A stretch of 39,771 nucleotides of DNA from Streptacidiphilus melanogenes (GCF_000787835.1 NZ_BBPP01000017.1:71179-110949), one strand, 5' to 3'. Positions 8,950 to 20,115 are shown, numbered from the stretch's first letter. Program-made: numbers and translations. The notes: generated from the sequence alone by a model not told the origin.

Positions 8950-10112
8950 GCGCGGACGCCGCCGTGACCACCGGCCGTGACATCTTCATCATCTCCAACA
9001 GCGTCGACGAGCTCGGCGGTGTCACCACCTGGTCCCACCAGATGGCCCGGATGCTGACCGAGCGCGGGCACAACGTGCACGTCCTCGGCATCTGCGACAC
9101 CGACACCCCCGCCGACCTCGGCCCGAACCTGCCGTACCCGACCACCACGCTGTACCCGGGCAAGGTGCCGTCGGCGTTCACGCCGCGCGGCGTCCGGCAG
9201 CGCCTCAAGGTCTCCGGCTACGCCCGCAACTCGCAGCGTGAGGCCGCGATCCGCGGCATGAAGGCCAAGCTCGACGCGCTGTTCGCGGCGGCCCGCCCGG
9301 GCGCGATGATCATCGTCACCCAGGTCTGGGCGATGGAGTTCGTCCGCCTCGCCGACCGCAAGGACATCCCGCTGATCGGGATGAGCCACGAGTCGTACGA
9401 CTACTCCAAGGACTCCTCGCGCTTCGTCCGCGTGAAGAAGTACTACCCCGAGGCCGACCGTCTGCTCCTGCTCACGCAGGAGGACGCGGACCTGTGGATC
9501 CTGGAGAAGCTCAACAACGTCGGCTTCATGCCCAACCCCCTGCCGGTGTGGCCGGACGAGCCGTCCAAGCGGGAGACGAAGACCGTCGCCTGCATCGGCC
9601 GCCTCGACGACCAGAAGGGCATCGACATGCTCCTCGACGCCTGGGCGCTGGCCGCGCCCCAGGCGCCGGGCTGGACGCTGAAGCTCTACGGCAAGGGCGA
9701 GGACGAGGCCGAACTGCGCGCCCAGTGCACGCGGCTGGGCCTGGACGACTCCGTCGAGTGGATGGGCCAGACCTCCGACGTCCCCGGCGCGCTGCGCGAC
9801 AGCTCCGTCTTCGTCCAGTCCTCCCGCGGCGAGGGCTTCCCGCTGGCGCTGCTGGAGGCGATGGCCTTCGCCGTCCCGTGTGCAGCCTTCGACTGCGCCC
9901 CCGGCGTCCGCGAGATCATCCGCGACGGCGAGGACGGACTCCTCGCCGCCCCGGGCAACACCGCCGAACTCGCCAAGCAGCTGGTCCGACTGACGTCGAG
10001 CCAGGAACTGCGCGACTGCATGGGCGAGGCGGCGCGGGTCAATGTGGCGCGCTACTCCAAGGAGACGATCCTGGAGAAGTGGGAAGAGCTCTTCGCCCTC
10101 CTCGAGCGCTAA
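8946..10112 (+). CDS. GT4-family glycosyltransferase
   Basis: The product (388 aa) has a GT-B retaining glycosyltransferase layout. The N-terminal half carries the glycine-rich acceptor-domain loop (DELGGVTTWS), the C-terminal half opens with CIGRLDDQKGID (from 216), and the donor-phosphate motif E296-x7-E304 (EGFPLALLE) is intact. The family transfers sugars from nucleotide donors and includes many surface-polysaccharide enzymes. The start overlaps the stop of the preceding polymerase gene in ATGA, so the two are probably co-expressed and act on the same polymer, for example by adding side-chain sugars. It is followed by a strong hairpin terminator. The specific sugar cannot be read from the sequence. 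Confidence 0.9.
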   Translation: MSADAAVTTGRDIFIISNSVDELGGVTTWSHQMARMLTERGHNVHVLGICDTDTPADLGPNLPYPTTTLYPGKVPSAFTPRGVRQRLKVSGYARNSQREAAIRGMKAKLDALFAAARPGAMIIVTQVWAMEFVRLADRKDIPLIGMSHESYDYSKDSSRFVRVKKYYPEADRLLLLTQEDADLWILEKLNNVGFMPNPLPVWPDEPSKRETKTVACIGRLDDQKGIDMLLDAWALAAPQAPGWTLKLYGKGEDEAELRAQCTRLGLDDSVEWMGQTSDVPGALRDSSVFVQSSRGEGFPLALLEAMAFAVPCAAFDCAPGVREIIRDGEDGLLAAPGNTAELAKQLVRLTSSQELRDCMGEAARVNVARYSKETILEKWEELFALLER

Positions 10113-10127
10113 CCGTTTCAGGGGCAC

Positions 10128-10158
10128 CGGGGCTCCGCCGCACATCGGCGGAGCCCCG
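10128..10158. terminator. Strong hairpin terminator between convergent glycosyltransferase genes
   Basis: A perfect 13-bp GC-rich stem (arms 10128-10140 and 10146-10158) with loop CACAT lies 15 bases after the GT4 stop. It is symmetrical, so it could also stop transcription arriving on the minus strand from the gene ending at 10328. Confidence 0.8.
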
Positions 10159-10184
10159 ACGTGACTGTGCCTCACGATCGCGTC

Positions 10185-10290
10185 ATGACGAATCCGGCCG
10201 CCTTCCGGGATCAGACCAACTGCTCCAACGGCTACGACGAGTTGGCCATGGAGGTGGGGCGGAGGGATCGCGAGCCGGAGGAGCGGCATC
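10185..10290 (+). pseudogene. Possible N-terminal remnant of a small streptomycete gene
   Basis: From ATG 10185 the first 25 or so codons read as a plausible protein start (MTNPAAFRDQ, then TNCSNGYDELAMEVG) with high third-position GC. I have a vague recollection of streptomycete hypothetical proteins beginning in this way. The frame then runs into the antisense of the neighbouring glycosyltransferase with no recognisable continuation, and no ribosome binding site is visible. It may be a truncated gene or chance. The rest of the 10113-10327 gap holds only the terminator. Confidence 0.25.
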
Positions 10291-10327
10291 CCGTGCCCTG
10301 CACCGGCAGGCCGCTGGGGTTGCGTCC

Positions 10328-12511
10328 TCAGGCCGTCGTGGGTGCCGGTGTGCGGTCGGCGAGGGGCAGGACGGGGAGGGGGGTCTGCTCGCCGAGGAAG
10401 ACGGTGCGGACGACGCGCTCTGCGGCACGGCCGTCGTCGAACTCGCAGAAGCGTTCGCGGAACGCCTGCCGCAGGGACGTCGACTGCGGGTCCTGCCACG
10501 CGCCGCTGCGGAAGGCGTCCGCCAGCTCCGCCTCGGAGCGGGCCACCGCGCCCGGGGTCTCGCCGGGCTTGCCGGAGACCAGGTCCAGGTAGACGCCGCG
10601 CGTCTCCTTGTAGACGTCCCAGTCGTCGGCGAAGACGACGATCGGGCGGTCGAGGTTGGCGTAGTCGAACATCAGGGACGAGTAGTCCACGATCAGCGCG
10701 TCGGCAGCGAGCGCCAGCCGCTCGATCGACGGGTGACCGGAGACGTCGATGACGCGGGCGCCCGCCGGGCCCGCCGCGGACTCGTAGTAGTAGTGCGCCC
10801 GGTGCAGGACGACGAACTCCTCGCCGAGGCGCGCAGCCAGCTTCGCCACGTCCAACTGCGGCTCGTAGCCGACGCGGTAGTCCCGCATCGTGGGTGCGTA
10901 CAGCAGCGCCTTCGCGCCCTCGGGGATGCCCAGCTCACGACGGGCCGCGCGGACCTCCTCGGCGCCGGCCGTCACGTAGACGTCGTTGCGCGGGTAGCCG
11001 AACTCCAGCGTGCGGTACTCCGACGGGTAGACCCGCTCCCAGATCAACGACGAGAAGCGGTTGGAGCTGAGGCTGTAGTCCCAGCGGTCGATCCGCTCCA
11101 GCAGCTTGTCGAAGTCCATCGTCAGGCCCGCCGCGGGGTAGTCGCGCAGGTCGAGGCCCATCTTCTTGACCGGCGTGCCGTGGTGCGTCTGCAGGTGCAC
11201 CGAGCCGGGACGCTTCTTCGCGCTGTCGGGGAAGTTGACGTTGTTGACCAGGTAGCGGGCGCGTGACATCACCTCCCAGAAGCCGCGCGACCCGGGCGCG
11301 ACTGTCGTGTACCCGGCCGGCACGTCCTTCTTCCGGCCGGCCTCGACGACCCACACCGTCCGCGTCTCGGGGCGCAGCTCGCGCAGCTTCGCCTCGATCG
11401 CGGCCGGGTTGCAGCCGGGGACGCGGTTCCAGTACGAGGCGAAGACCGCCAGGTTGTCGTCGATCGGCAGCTGCCGCTGCATCTGCGCGAAGCCGCCCAC
11501 CAGCGGGCGCGCGATGGCGCGCTTCATCCCGGGCTGCGCCGCGACCGCGCGGTTCTTCGCCCGTCGCACCACGTCGCCGACGGGGCCCGCCTTGAACGGC
11601 ATGGAGACCTCGACGGCCGCCGCGCCCTCGGGGCGGTGGCGCCGCTCGGCCTCCGCGGCCTTCGCGAAGAACTCGCGGCGGTCGCCCATCGGCACCCGGT
11701 CCGGGTGCGAGCCGATCGCGCGCAGGTGCTCGACCATGCGGCGGTGCAGGAACGGCCGCCAGGAGTGCAGTTCGGGGCGCGCGTCGACGAAGGCGAAGAC
11801 CCGGTCGTACTGGTCGAAGATGTCGAAGTGCTTGCGCGAGGTGGTGGCCAGGATGTTGCCGCCCATCCGGCGCTGGCGGTAGTGGATCACGACCCGGTCC
11901 AGCAGCGCGACGGACTCCGCGGCCAGCGTGGTCGGGTAGGTCCACGGGGTGTCCTCGTAGTACCCGGGCGGGAAGGTGAAGCCGTTCCGCTGGACGAACT
12001 CCCGCTTGAAGGCCTTGTTCCAGACCACCATCAGCATCCGCAGCAGCTGCTCGCGCTCCGCGGTGCCGAACTCGTCCGGCTTGGCCTGGCACTCGCCCAG
12101 CATCGCCGCGTCCTGGTTGCGCACGACCCGGCCGTCCCAGAAGGTGCGGGCGTAGTCGAAGACCAGGATGTCGGGCTCGCCGCTCCCCTCGAGGCGGTCG
12201 GCGACGGCCCGCAGGGAGCCGGGGGTCAGCGTGTCGTCGCTGTCCAGGAAGATCAGGTAGTCGCCGGTGGCGACCTCCATGCCCGCGTTGCGGGCCCGGC
12301 CCAGCCCGACGTTCTCGGCCAGGTGCAGCACCCGCACCCGTGCGTCCCGCTCCGCGAACTCGTCGAAGATCCGCCCCGATCCGTCGGGTGAGGCGTCGTC
12401 CACGCCGATCAGCTCGAAGTCGCCGAAGGACTGGTCGAGCACGGACTCCAGGCACTCGCCGAGGAAGGCCTGGACGTTGAACGCGGGGACGATGACGCTG
12501 AACCTGGGCAC
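10328..12511 (-). CDS. Bifunctional GT2 glycosyltransferase / TagF-type polymerase, 727 aa
   Basis: Counted from GTG 12511, residues 3-220 are a GT2 domain (FSVIVPAFN, VDDASPDGS, D90-S-D-D) and residues about 350-700 are a CDP-glycerol glycerophosphotransferase domain (QTHHGTPVKKMG with H443-H444; VDYSSLMFD from 608). The Trp of the usual TWHGTP motif is replaced by His. It is the shortest of the three giant enzymes in the window because the spacer is small. It is encoded opposite to the other two and presumably builds the same or a related wall polymer. The frame is open upstream to 12595, but GTG 12511 gives the standard family N-terminus and lies 8 bases after TAGGGT, so the mRNA is probably leaderless. 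Confidence 0.9.
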   Translation of the reverse strand: MPRFSVIVPAFNVQAFLGECLESVLDQSFGDFELIGVDDASPDGSGRIFDEFAERDARVRVLHLAENVGLGRARNAGMEVATGDYLIFLDSDDTLTPGSLRAVADRLEGSGEPDILVFDYARTFWDGRVVRNQDAAMLGECQAKPDEFGTAEREQLLRMLMVVWNKAFKREFVQRNGFTFPPGYYEDTPWTYPTTLAAESVALLDRVVIHYRQRRMGGNILATTSRKHFDIFDQYDRVFAFVDARPELHSWRPFLHRRMVEHLRAIGSHPDRVPMGDRREFFAKAAEAERRHRPEGAAAVEVSMPFKAGPVGDVVRRAKNRAVAAQPGMKRAIARPLVGGFAQMQRQLPIDDNLAVFASYWNRVPGCNPAAIEAKLRELRPETRTVWVVEAGRKKDVPAGYTTVAPGSRGFWEVMSRARYLVNNVNFPDSAKKRPGSVHLQTHHGTPVKKMGLDLRDYPAAGLTMDFDKLLERIDRWDYSLSSNRFSSLIWERVYPSEYRTLEFGYPRNDVYVTAGAEEVRAARRELGIPEGAKALLYAPTMRDYRVGYEPQLDVAKLAARLGEEFVVLHRAHYYYESAAGPAGARVIDVSGHPSIERLALAADALIVDYSSLMFDYANLDRPIVVFADDWDVYKETRGVYLDLVSGKPGETPGAVARSEAELADAFRSGAWQDPQSTSLRQAFRERFCEFDDGRAAERVVRTVFLGEQTPLPVLPLADRTPAPTTA

Positions 12512-12519
12512 GGTTCCCG

Positions 12520-12525
12520 ACCCTA
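12520..12525 (-). promoter_or_regulatory. Putative -10 box (TAGGGT) for the 727-aa polymerase gene
   Basis: TAGGGT on the minus strand ends 8 bases before GTG 12511, the distance expected for a leaderless transcript. No convincing -35 box was found at 16-18 bases. It would allow this gene to be expressed separately from the phosphoesterase gene 52 bases upstream. Confidence 0.35.
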
Positions 12526-12563
12526 CTACTCCCGGGGTCGGCCACCGCACGCTCATCGCCTGT

Positions 12564-13145
12564 TCAGCGCGCGGACGCCGACCCTGTCGCCGCACCCGCC
12601 GCCCCGGGGAAGCCGTAGCCGCGCAGCGGTCGCCACGCCTGGTCGTCCGTGCTGAAGCGGTACAGGCTGAACCCCTCCACGGGGAACCCCGCCTCGAAGC
12701 CGCGCAGCTCCGTGAACGCGCGGTCCAGCGCCTCGTCCGGCAGGTCGTGGGCGACCGTGACGTGCGGATGGTAGGGGAAGGCCAGCTCGCGCGCCAGCGG
12801 CCCGGAGCGGACCGATGCCTCCAGCGCCCGGCACTCCCGCACGCCCTGCTCCAGCTGCACGAAGACCACCTGCGAGACCGGCCGGAAGGTGCCGGTGCCG
12901 CGCAGCGTCACCTGGAACGGTCGGTGGTCAGCGGCGGCGCGGACGAGATGGCCGTCCACGTCGGGCAGCGCCGAGAGCGGGACCGCGGTGGGCGGCAGCA
13001 GCGTGACGTGCGTGGGGATGCCGTGCGCCTGCGTGTCGCCGTAGCCGGTGCGGGCGTCCTGGATCAGCGAACCGTACGGCTCGGGCACCGCGAGGGAGAC
13101 CCCGATCAGGACGTTGCCGCCGCCTATGACCCCGTCGTTCCCCAT
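12564..13145 (-). CDS. 2'-5' RNA ligase / 2H phosphoesterase family protein
   Basis: The product (193 aa) carries the two His-x-Thr motifs that define the 2H phosphoesterase superfamily: H46-V-T48 (THVTLLPP) and H128-V-T130 (HPHVTVAH), about 80 residues apart as in LigT/ThpR. Members cleave or form 2',5'-linked or cyclic phosphodiesters in RNA or nucleotides; the substrate here is unknown. The ATG lies 2 bases after the trpS stop, in the arrangement TGAGCATG, and has no good Shine-Dalgarno of its own, so translation is probably coupled to trpS. The tie to a tRNA synthetase gene makes an RNA-repair or RNA-processing role plausible, but this is inference. Confidence 0.82.
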   Translation of the reverse strand: MGNDGVIGGGNVLIGVSLAVPEPYGSLIQDARTGYGDTQAHGIPTHVTLLPPTAVPLSALPDVDGHLVRAAADHRPFQVTLRGTGTFRPVSQVVFVQLEQGVRECRALEASVRSGPLARELAFPYHPHVTVAHDLPDEALDRAFTELRGFEAGFPVEGFSLYRFSTDDQAWRPLRGYGFPGAAGAATGSASAR

Positions 13146-13147
13146 GC

Positions 13148-14290
<1,143 letters not shown>

Positions 14291-14331
14291 TCACCGTGGT
14301 GGACCAGTGACGAAGCCGGAGGGATCCGCCG

Positions 14332-15714
14332 ATGACGCCACCTTTGGTGACGGTGATCACACCTGTTCACGACACGCGGGAGTATCTCGGCCAGTGGTTC
14401 GCCTCGCTGCGGGCGCAGACCCTCGCCCCCGGCGAGCTGGAGGTCCTGGCCGTCGACGACGGCTCCACCGACGGCAGCGCCGAGGAGCTGCGCGCGCTCG
14501 CCGCGTCCTGGCCCGAGGTGGTGCGGGTGATCGGCCTGCCGACGCGCGGCGGCCCCGCCCGCGCCCGCAACACGGCGTTGGACGAGGCCCGCGGCCGCTA
14601 CGTCTACTTCCTCGACTCCGACGACCGCCTGGGCGAGGACGCGCTGCGCCGCCTCACGGAGGCGGCCGAGCGGCTCGGCTCGGACGTGGTGGTCGGCCGC
14701 GTCGTGGGCGTGAACGGACGCTGGGTCTCCCCGGAGCTGTTCCGGGAGACCGTCGACGACGTGCGCTTCCCCGGCTGCGCCCTGGCATGGTCCCTCTCCC
14801 CCGCCAAGCTGTTCCGCCGCGAGCTGCTGGGGCGTCACGCCCTGCGCTTCCCGGAGGAGCTGCCGGTCTACAGCGACACGCCCTTCGTCCTGACGGCTTT
14901 CTTCCTGGCCCGCCGCATCTCCGTGCTGGCGGACTACGACTACTACTACCTGCTGGCCCGCGGCGACCGCAGCAACATCACCACCACCGCCCGCCTCGCC
15001 GACCGCCTGCGCGGCACCGCGGCGGGCGTGGCCGTGGTCCTCCGTTTCACGGACCCCGGGCCGGTGCGCGACGAGGTGAACGACCGCTACATCCGCAGCG
15101 ACGTGGTCAACCTGTTCGGGCGCGACTTCCTGCAGTCAGCCCCGGAGGAGCGGAGCCGGCTGGTCGCCGCTGCCGGCGAACTCGTGCGCGCCCACCTGAC
15201 CGACGCGATCCGGGCCCGGTGCACCGAGCCCCAGCGGCTCAGGCTGCACTGCCTGCAGCACGGGCTCACCGAGGAGTTGACGGAACTTGTGCGACACGAG
15301 TGCGAGCACGGCGAACTGCCGGAGCCGGTCACGGCGACGGTGTCCTGGGCTGCGGAAGGCCTGCGGGTTCAGACCTCCCGTCCGCTTCCCGGGCTCGTGC
15401 CCCCGCCGGTGACCTGGCTCTCCGACGCCGTCGGCCACGTCGCCTCCGACGACGAGACGGTCATCCCGCTGCGGGACCTGCTGCCGCGGCAACGCAGCAC
15501 CCTGCGCCTGGAGGCGAGTTACGCGGGCCGCAGCTTCCGGGGCCGGATCACACCGGAGGCGGAACTGCCCCAGCGCAAGGTCTGGCGCGGCGGCCGCGTC
15601 TACCGGCTCACGCCGAAGCCGGGCCCCACCGGCGAGCTGGAGGTGTGGGCGGCACGGATCAGCCTGCGACGCGTCGTGGGACTGCGCCTCAAACGCCTCC
15701 TGAGGACCCGCTGA
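14332..15714 (+). CDS. Stand-alone GT2 family glycosyltransferase
   Basis: The product (460 aa) opens with a canonical GT2 domain (VTVITPVHD at 6-14, VDDGSTDGS, D95-S-D-D). The rest (about 230-460) is alpha-helical then beta-rich and resembles the spacer region of the giant polymerases rather than a TagF domain, so this looks like a GT2 enzyme of the same clan without the polymerase half. GGAGGG at 14318-14323 lies 8 bases from the ATG, a strong ribosome binding site. It probably adds a sugar to the same wall polymer. A codon reading GTG GAC CAG upstream is out of context and was not used as a start. Confidence 0.88.
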   Translation: MTPPLVTVITPVHDTREYLGQWFASLRAQTLAPGELEVLAVDDGSTDGSAEELRALAASWPEVVRVIGLPTRGGPARARNTALDEARGRYVYFLDSDDRLGEDALRRLTEAAERLGSDVVVGRVVGVNGRWVSPELFRETVDDVRFPGCALAWSLSPAKLFRRELLGRHALRFPEELPVYSDTPFVLTAFFLARRISVLADYDYYYLLARGDRSNITTTARLADRLRGTAAGVAVVLRFTDPGPVRDEVNDRYIRSDVVNLFGRDFLQSAPEERSRLVAAAGELVRAHLTDAIRARCTEPQRLRLHCLQHGLTEELTELVRHECEHGELPEPVTATVSWAAEGLRVQTSRPLPGLVPPPVTWLSDAVGHVASDDETVIPLRDLLPRQRSTLRLEASYAGRSFRGRITPEAELPQRKVWRGGRVYRLTPKPGPTGELEVWAARISLRRVVGLRLKRLLRTR

Positions 15715-15844
15715 ATCCCGCTGGGAAACGCACCGACGGGGCCCCGCGGCCGAACGACGGGGGCGTACCGGGGGCGGAACCTTGCAGGCTCGGTCCGACG
15801 GGCTCCGCCGACGTCCGGCCCTGCCGCCTCGGCCGGTTGCCGGA

Positions 15845-17137
15845 CTACTCCGCGACCGCCTCCGGCGGGGTGGTGACGCGGACGCGGTCGACGCGGCGGC
15901 CGTCGAGGCGGGCGACCTCGAGGAGGTAGCCGTCGGGGGTGGTGATGCGGTCGCCCTCCAGCGGGAGGCGGCCGAGCTCCGCGACGACGTAGCCCGCCAC
16001 GGTCTCGTACGGGCCCTCCGGGAGTTCGACGCCCGTCTCCTCCTCGAAGTCGGAGAGGTTGAGCAGGCCGTCGACCTCGATCGAACCGCCGGCGAGGCGT
16101 CGCGTCGTCGAGAGCTCCTGGGAGTCGTACTCGTCGCGGATCTCGCCGATGACCTCCTCGACGAGGTCCTCCAGGGTGACGATGCCGGCCGTGCCGCCGT
16201 ACTCGTCGACCACGATCGCCAGGTGGTGACCCTCGTGCCGCATCTCCGACATGGACGGCAGGACCCGCTTCGTCGCGGGCAGCAGCTTCACGGGGCGGGC
16301 GATGTCGCGCACCGCGCCGACGGCGTCCGCCCGGTACAGGTCGCGGACGTGGACGAAGCCGACCACGAGGTCGTAGGAGCCGTCCACGACCGGGTAGCGC
16401 GAGTGGGGATACGCGCGCACCTCGTCGCGCACCTCGGCGACCGAGCGGGAGGCGTCGAGGAAGGTGACCTCCGTGCGCGGGACCATGACCTCGCGCAGCT
16501 GGCGCTCGCCCGCGGCGAAGACCTCGCCGATCAGCTGGCGTTCGTCCGAGCCCAGCTCGGTGCTGGCGGCCACCAGGCCGCGCAGCTCCTCGGAGCTCAT
16601 CGCGTTGCGTCCGGCCTTCGGGTCTCCGCCGAGCAGGCGGACCATCAGGTTGGTCGAGACCGACAGCAGCCAGATGACCGGGCGCAGCACCCGTGAGATG
16701 ACGTCCACCAGCGGCGCGGCCGTCAGCGCGATCGACTCCGCGCGCTGCAAACCGATCCGCTTCGGCGTGAGCTCGCCGAGAACCAGGGAGACGTACGAGA
16801 TCAGGAGCGTCAGCAGGACCAGGGCGAGGGTGTCGGCGACCCCGCTGTCCATGCCCCAGCCGACGAAGACCGGCGAGAGCTTCTTGGCGAGGGTGTCCGC
16901 GCCGAACGCCGCCGACAGGAAACCCATGCAGGTGACGCCCACCTGCACCGAGGCCAGGAACCGGTTCGGGTCGGCGGCCAGGTGCGCGGCCCGCGTCGCA
17001 CGCTTGGTGCCGCGCTCGGCGAGCGCGCGGATCTGGCCCTCGCGAAGGGAGATCAGCGAGATCTCCGCGATGTTGAAGATCCCGCCGATCACGATGAAGA
17101 GAAGGACCAGTCCGGCATCGCGCAACGTCTCGCTCAC
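15845..17137 (-). CDS. CNNM/CorC-HlyC-type CBS-domain membrane protein
   Basis: The product (430 aa) has the three standard parts: an N-terminal DUF21/CNNM transmembrane region (about 8-190) with IFNIAEISLISL and LVLGELTPKR, a CBS pair (about 210-335) including EVMVPRTEV and VDEYGGTAGIVTLEDLVEE, and a CorC_HlyC domain (about 345-425). The family is linked to magnesium or cobalt transport and is often mislabelled hemolysin. It ends 131 bases from the convergent GT2 gene, and glyA lies 52 bases upstream on the same strand. The GTG start has no Shine-Dalgarno; TACACT ends 6 bases before it, which suggests a leaderless transcript. Confidence 0.9.
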   Translation of the reverse strand: MSETLRDAGLVLLFIVIGGIFNIAEISLISLREGQIRALAERGTKRATRAAHLAADPNRFLASVQVGVTCMGFLSAAFGADTLAKKLSPVFVGWGMDSGVADTLALVLLTLLISYVSLVLGELTPKRIGLQRAESIALTAAPLVDVISRVLRPVIWLLSVSTNLMVRLLGGDPKAGRNAMSSEELRGLVAASTELGSDERQLIGEVFAAGERQLREVMVPRTEVTFLDASRSVAEVRDEVRAYPHSRYPVVDGSYDLVVGFVHVRDLYRADAVGAVRDIARPVKLLPATKRVLPSMSEMRHEGHHLAIVVDEYGGTAGIVTLEDLVEEVIGEIRDEYDSQELSTTRRLAGGSIEVDGLLNLSDFEEETGVELPEGPYETVAGYVVAELGRLPLEGDRITTPDGYLLEVARLDGRRVDRVRVTTPPEAVAE

Positions 17138-17143
17138 CGGGCC

Positions 17144-17149
17144 AGTGTA
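17144..17149 (-). promoter_or_regulatory. Putative -10 box (TACACT) for the CNNM/CorC gene
   Basis: On the minus strand TACACT (TAnnnT type) ends 6 bases before GTG 17137. With no ribosome binding site in between, it fits a leaderless promoter inside the 52-base glyA to CorC gap. Confidence 0.35.
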
Positions 17150-17189
17150 GGGACCCCCGAGCCGTGCTCCCGCCGCCCCGTCCGGCCGC

Positions 17190-18443
17190 CTACCGGACGG
17201 GCAGCCCCGGTGCCGGATAGACGTCCATCAGCGCCTTGACGTCGGCGCGGACCTTCTCGATCGTCGCCTCGTCGCCCGACTTCGCCGCGCCCACGACCAG
17301 GTCGATCCACTCCGCCACGCGCGCCATCTCGCTCGCCGGGATGCCGCGTGAGGTCAGCGCCGGTGTGCCGATGCGGATACCGGAGGGGTCGAACGGCTTG
17401 CGGGTGTCGTAGGGGACGGTGTTGTAGTTCACCACGATGCCCGCGCGGTCCAGCGCCTTCGCGGCGACCTTGCCGGGGACGTCCTTGCCGGTGAGGTCGA
17501 TCAGCAGCAGGTGGTTGTCGGTGCCGCCGGAGACCAGGTCGAAGCCGCGGGCGGCCAGCTGCTCGCCGAGCGTCTGCGCGTTGGTGACGACCTGCCGGGC
17601 GTAGACGCGGAAGTCCTCGCCCGCCGCCTCCTTCAGCGCGACGGCGATCGCGGCTGTCGTGTGGTTGTGCGGGCCGCCCTGCAGACCGGGGAAGACCGCG
17701 CGGTCGATCGCCTTGGCGTGCTCGGCGGTGGAGAGCAGCATCGCGCCGCGCGGGCCGCGCAGCGTCTTGTGGGTGGTAGTGGAGACGACGTCGGCGTGCC
17801 CGGCCGGGGAGGGGTGCGCGCCGCCCGCGATCAGGCCGGCGATGTGGGCCACGTCCGCGACCAGCACCGCGCCCACCTCGCGGGCGATCTCGGCGAAGCC
17901 GGGGAAGTCGATGGCGCGCGGCACGGCCGTGCCGCCGCAGAAGATCAGCTTGGGCCGCTCGGCGAGCGCCAGGTCGCGCACCCTGTCGAGGTCGACCCGG
18001 CCGCTCTCCTTCTCGACGCCGTACTGCACGCCGCGGAACCAGGCGCCCGTCGCGGAGACGCCCCAGCCGTGGGTGAGGTGGCCGCCCATCGGCAGCGCCA
18101 TGCCCATCACGGTGTCGCCGGGCTTGAGGAACGCCAGGTAGACGGCGAGGTTCGCGGGCGAGCCCGAGTACGGCTGCACGTTGGCGTGGTCCATCGCGAA
18201 CAGCGTCCTGGCGCGCTCGATCGCCAGCGTCTCGACCTGGTCGATGTGTCGCTGGCCCTCGTAGTAGCGCTTGCCCGGGTAGCCCTCGGAGTACTTGTTC
18301 TGCAGGACGGTGCCGGTGGCCTCCAGCACGGCGTGCGAGACGTAGTTCTCACTGGGGATCAGGCGCAGCGTGTCGGCCTGGAGTTGCTCCTCGGCGACGA
18401 CCAGCGCGGCGATCTCGGGATCGGTGACGGCGAGACGGGACAT
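17190..18443 (-). CDS. glyA: Serine hydroxymethyltransferase
   Basis: This PLP enzyme (417 aa, normal length) interconverts serine and glycine, loading one-carbon units onto tetrahydrofolate. The PLP lysine is K226 in the signature STTTHKTLRGPRG. The N-terminal IPSENYVS, YSEGYPGKRYYEGQ and the C-terminal SGIRIGTPALTSRG are all typical. The ATG at 18443 follows a strong Shine-Dalgarno (GGAGGAG, 18459-18453). The open frame continues upstream, but that stretch is a ZTP riboswitch and is not coding. ZTP accumulates when 10-formyl-tetrahydrofolate is short, so this gene is probably switched on when one-carbon supply falls. Confidence 0.96.
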   Translation of the reverse strand: MSRLAVTDPEIAALVVAEEQLQADTLRLIPSENYVSHAVLEATGTVLQNKYSEGYPGKRYYEGQRHIDQVETLAIERARTLFAMDHANVQPYSGSPANLAVYLAFLKPGDTVMGMALPMGGHLTHGWGVSATGAWFRGVQYGVEKESGRVDLDRVRDLALAERPKLIFCGGTAVPRAIDFPGFAEIAREVGAVLVADVAHIAGLIAGGAHPSPAGHADVVSTTTHKTLRGPRGAMLLSTAEHAKAIDRAVFPGLQGGPHNHTTAAIAVALKEAAGEDFRVYARQVVTNAQTLGEQLAARGFDLVSGGTDNHLLLIDLTGKDVPGKVAAKALDRAGIVVNYNTVPYDTRKPFDPSGIRIGTPALTSRGIPASEMARVAEWIDLVVGAAKSGDEATIEKVRADVKALMDVYPAPGLPVR

Positions 18444-18456
18444 GGCAGCACTCTCC

Positions 18457-18590
18457 TCCGGGTCTCTCACTGGCTCTACGTCCGTCGTAGTCCAGTCCGA
18501 CCCGGCTGCCCAGGCGTACGGCAGTCCGGCGGTGGTGCGCCTCGCCGCTTCCTCGGGGTTCCCTCCCCGTGCGCCAGTCGCGGCACGCAC
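18457..18590 (-). ncRNA. ZTP (pfl) riboswitch in the glyA 5' leader
   Basis: The minus-strand leader carries the conserved parts of a ZTP riboswitch in order. They are P1 arms GCCGC (18584-18580) and GCGGC (18548-18544); the invariant CGACTGGCG (from 18580); the P2 hairpin GGGG/CCCC (18568-18565 with 18558-18555); and the P3 element containing CGCCTGGGCAG (18516-18506). P3 can be drawn as CCGGaCUGCC pairing with GGCAGCCGG. Downstream, CCGGGUC (18505-18499) can instead pair with GACCCGG (18464-18458), whose end overlaps the Shine-Dalgarno. This suggests ligand binding frees the ribosome binding site. The family is known upstream of glyA, folD and purH in bacteria. Confidence 0.92.
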
Positions 18591-18591
18591 C

Positions 18592-18597
18592 ACCCTA
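18592..18597 (-). promoter_or_regulatory. Putative -10 box (TAGGGT) of the glyA riboswitch transcript
   Basis: TAGGGT on the minus strand lies just upstream of the riboswitch P1 arm and would start RNA near 18585, exactly at the aptamer's 5' edge. No clear -35 box is present. Confidence 0.5.
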
Positions 18598-18604
18598 CGG
18601 GACG

Positions 18605-18610
18605 CTAGCC
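18605..18610 (+). promoter_or_regulatory. Putative -10 box (TAGCCT) giving a leaderless small hypothetical mRNA
   Basis: TAGCCT ends 7 bases before GTG 18618, the same arrangement as in front of the methyltransferase at 5047. There is no Shine-Dalgarno. The box lies back to back with the glyA promoter. Confidence 0.4.
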
Positions 18611-18617
18611 TGCGCGC

Positions 18618-20091
<1,474 letters not shown>

Positions 20092-20115
20092 TCAGGCTAT
20101 CGCAACAGGACCCGA

